Shown: in pieces, positions 8,304 through 9,526 of the stretch
Position numbering within the stretch: position 1 is the first letter of the stretch
Layout of the letters: each line of letters opens with the position of its first letter
Assembly: GCA_002299005.1 (NCBI GenBank)
Contig: DBMZ01000060.1
Span: 1,627-11,152 of the forward strand
Reading direction: 5' to 3'
DNA: 9,526 nt
Origin: Alphaproteobacteria bacterium UBA685
Lineage (GTDB): Bacteria; Pseudomonadota; Alphaproteobacteria; Puniceispirillales; Puniceispirillaceae
The notes under the pieces: model-generated
Database searches by the model: none
Seen by the model: the letters and a program-made list of their open reading frames with translations, nothing else
Told to the model about the DNA's origin: nothing
Position numbers and translations under genes: made by a program

Positions 8304-8350
8304 CTAGCGCCCTGATAATAAGTGCCAATAAACTGGCAAAAGGGCGCTAG
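8304..8350. repeat. Nested inverted repeat between RND permease and rlmE
   Basis: Perfect 10-bp arms CTAGCGCCCT (8304-8313) and AGGGCGCTAG (8341-8350) enclose a second hairpin with arms TGCCA (8323-8327) and TGGCA (8334-8338) around a 6-base loop. As RNA this gives a 10-bp basal stem, an asymmetric internal loop (9 and 2 bases) and a 5-bp apical stem. It begins 5 bases after the permease stop codon. No T-run follows on either strand, so if it ends transcription it is not a standard intrinsic terminator. It may stabilise the 3' end of the RND mRNA or be a processing site. Confidence 0.75.
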
Positions 8351-8364
8351 TCAAAGAATATCGC

Positions 8365-8370
8365 AAGGGG
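8365..8370 (+). promoter_or_regulatory. Ribosome binding site of rlmE
   Basis: AAGGGG lies 6 bases before the ATG at 8377 and 15 bases after the right arm of the nested inverted repeat. It fixes the rlmE start and shows that the long basic N-terminal tail is probably translated. Confidence 0.7.
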
Positions 8371-8376
8371 AATATT

Positions 8377-9135
8377 ATGGCTGGCAAAGGTCGTCCAACA
8401 AAAGGTAATAGCGGGGCTAGCACAAGAGGCAGCTCAGGGCGCTCTTATCGTGGTCATGCAGGGTTAACGCAAACACCGCGCAATATGCGCAAGCGTAAAG
8501 CCTCATCAAATAGATGGATTGAACGCCAGCTAAATGACCCCTATGTGCAAGAAACGCACAAGCGAGGCCTGCGGTCACGTGCGGCGATTAAGTTTGAGCA
8601 AATTGAAGATCGTTACCCCTTCCTTGCGCCGCATATGCGGGTGGTTGACCTTGGCTGTGCGCCGGGCGGCTGGTTGCAGGTGGTCTCGGAGCGTATCAAG
8701 CTGAATAAGGGCGAGGGCGCTCTGGTTGGGATTGATTTGCTTGAAACTGACCCAATTGGCGGCGCGCAAATTCTTGTCGGTGATATTACCGAGCCTGAGA
8801 TGCTTGATGCGGTCTATAAGGCGATTGATGGCAAGGCTGATGCGGTTTTGTCAGATATGGCGGCGGCCACCACAGGTCATCGTCCAACCGACCATTTGCG
8901 CACAATGGCCTTGCTTGAGATAGCGCTTGATTTTGCCATTGGGATCTTAACGCCGGGCGGCACATTCTTGGCAAAGGCTTTCCGCGGTGGTGCTGAAAAG
9001 ACCTTGATGGATTTGCTTCATAAGCATTTTGAAAAAGTGCGCCATATCAAGCCGCCTGCTAGTCGCCAAGAATCTGTTGAGACCTATTTGCTTGCAACAG
9101 GCTTTAAAAACCCTGAAAGCGATGCAGATAGCTAG
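8377..9135 (+). CDS. rlmE: 23S rRNA (uridine-2'-O-)methyltransferase RlmE (FtsJ/RrmJ)
   Basis: RlmE uses S-adenosylmethionine to methylate the 2'-OH of U2552 (E. coli numbering) in the A-loop of 23S rRNA, a late step of 50S maturation in the cytoplasm. The protein is 252 residues, against 209 in E. coli. The catalytic K-D-K-E set is visible: K72 in SRAAIKFEQI, D160 in LSDMAAATTGH, K200 in FLAKAFRGG and E235 in ESVETYLLATG. The SAM-binding loop is VVDLGCAPGGWLQV at 89-102. The extra length is mainly an N-terminal tail of about 45 residues rich in Gly, Ser, Arg and Lys, probably disordered and RNA-binding; such tails are common in alphaproteobacterial RlmE. It lies 77 bases after the RND permease on the same strand, separated by the nested inverted repeat, and upstream of guaB. 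Functionally it is unrelated to the efflux pair. Confidence 0.95.
   Translation: MAGKGRPTKGNSGASTRGSSGRSYRGHAGLTQTPRNMRKRKASSNRWIERQLNDPYVQETHKRGLRSRAAIKFEQIEDRYPFLAPHMRVVDLGCAPGGWLQVVSERIKLNKGEGALVGIDLLETDPIGGAQILVGDITEPEMLDAVYKAIDGKADAVLSDMAAATTGHRPTDHLRTMALLEIALDFAIGILTPGGTFLAKAFRGGAEKTLMDLLHKHFEKVRHIKPPASRQESVETYLLATGFKNPESDADS

Positions 9136-9526
<391 letters not shown>

Noticed and set aside
8304..8350. Calling the nested inverted repeat an intrinsic terminator
   Set aside because: The stem is strong, but neither strand has the following run of T residues, and the internal asymmetry is large. I kept it as an inverted repeat of unknown function.

Overview
The window looks like ordinary chromosomal DNA from a free-living alphaproteobacterium of intermediate G+C (about half by eye). 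The alphaproteobacterial call is an inference. It rests on the RlmE type (basic N-terminal tail plus a D-M-A...TTGH..TDHLR core) and on rlmE lying just upstream of guaB, an arrangement I associate with this class. A marine SAR116-like lineage would fit the base composition, but nothing here proves it.

Layout: there are six genes in two divergent blocks. Leftward (minus strand) are a MATE-family efflux transporter (3688-2294) and then, after 53 bases, glnE, the bifunctional glutamine synthetase adenylyltransferase/adenylyl-removase. glnE starts at 2240 and runs off the left edge without its C-terminal part. A 279-base divergent region (3689-3967) follows. Rightward (plus strand) are an RND efflux pair, membrane-fusion protein (3968-5140) and AcrB-like permease (5168-8299); then a 77-base gap with a striking nested inverted repeat; then rlmE (8377-9135), a 23S rRNA 2'-O-methyltransferase; then a 164-base gap; and the first 75 codons of guaB (IMP dehydrogenase) at the right edge.

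How the genes work together: the adaptor and permease should form an inner-membrane/periplasmic drug or solute efflux assembly that borrows a TolC-type outer-membrane channel encoded elsewhere. The divergent MATE transporter is a second, single-component exporter, and the shared intergenic region could co-regulate them. No regulator gene is present in the window. glnE (nitrogen control), rlmE (ribosome maturation) and guaB (GMP synthesis) are housekeeping genes.

I found no sign of a mobile element, CRISPR array, RNA gene, phage gene or undescribed multi-gene system. The points most worth a second look are the nested inverted repeat at 8304-8350, the lysine-less TM10 relay site of the RND permease, the eroded motif of the second GlnE catalytic domain, and a hairpin in the divergent promoter region.
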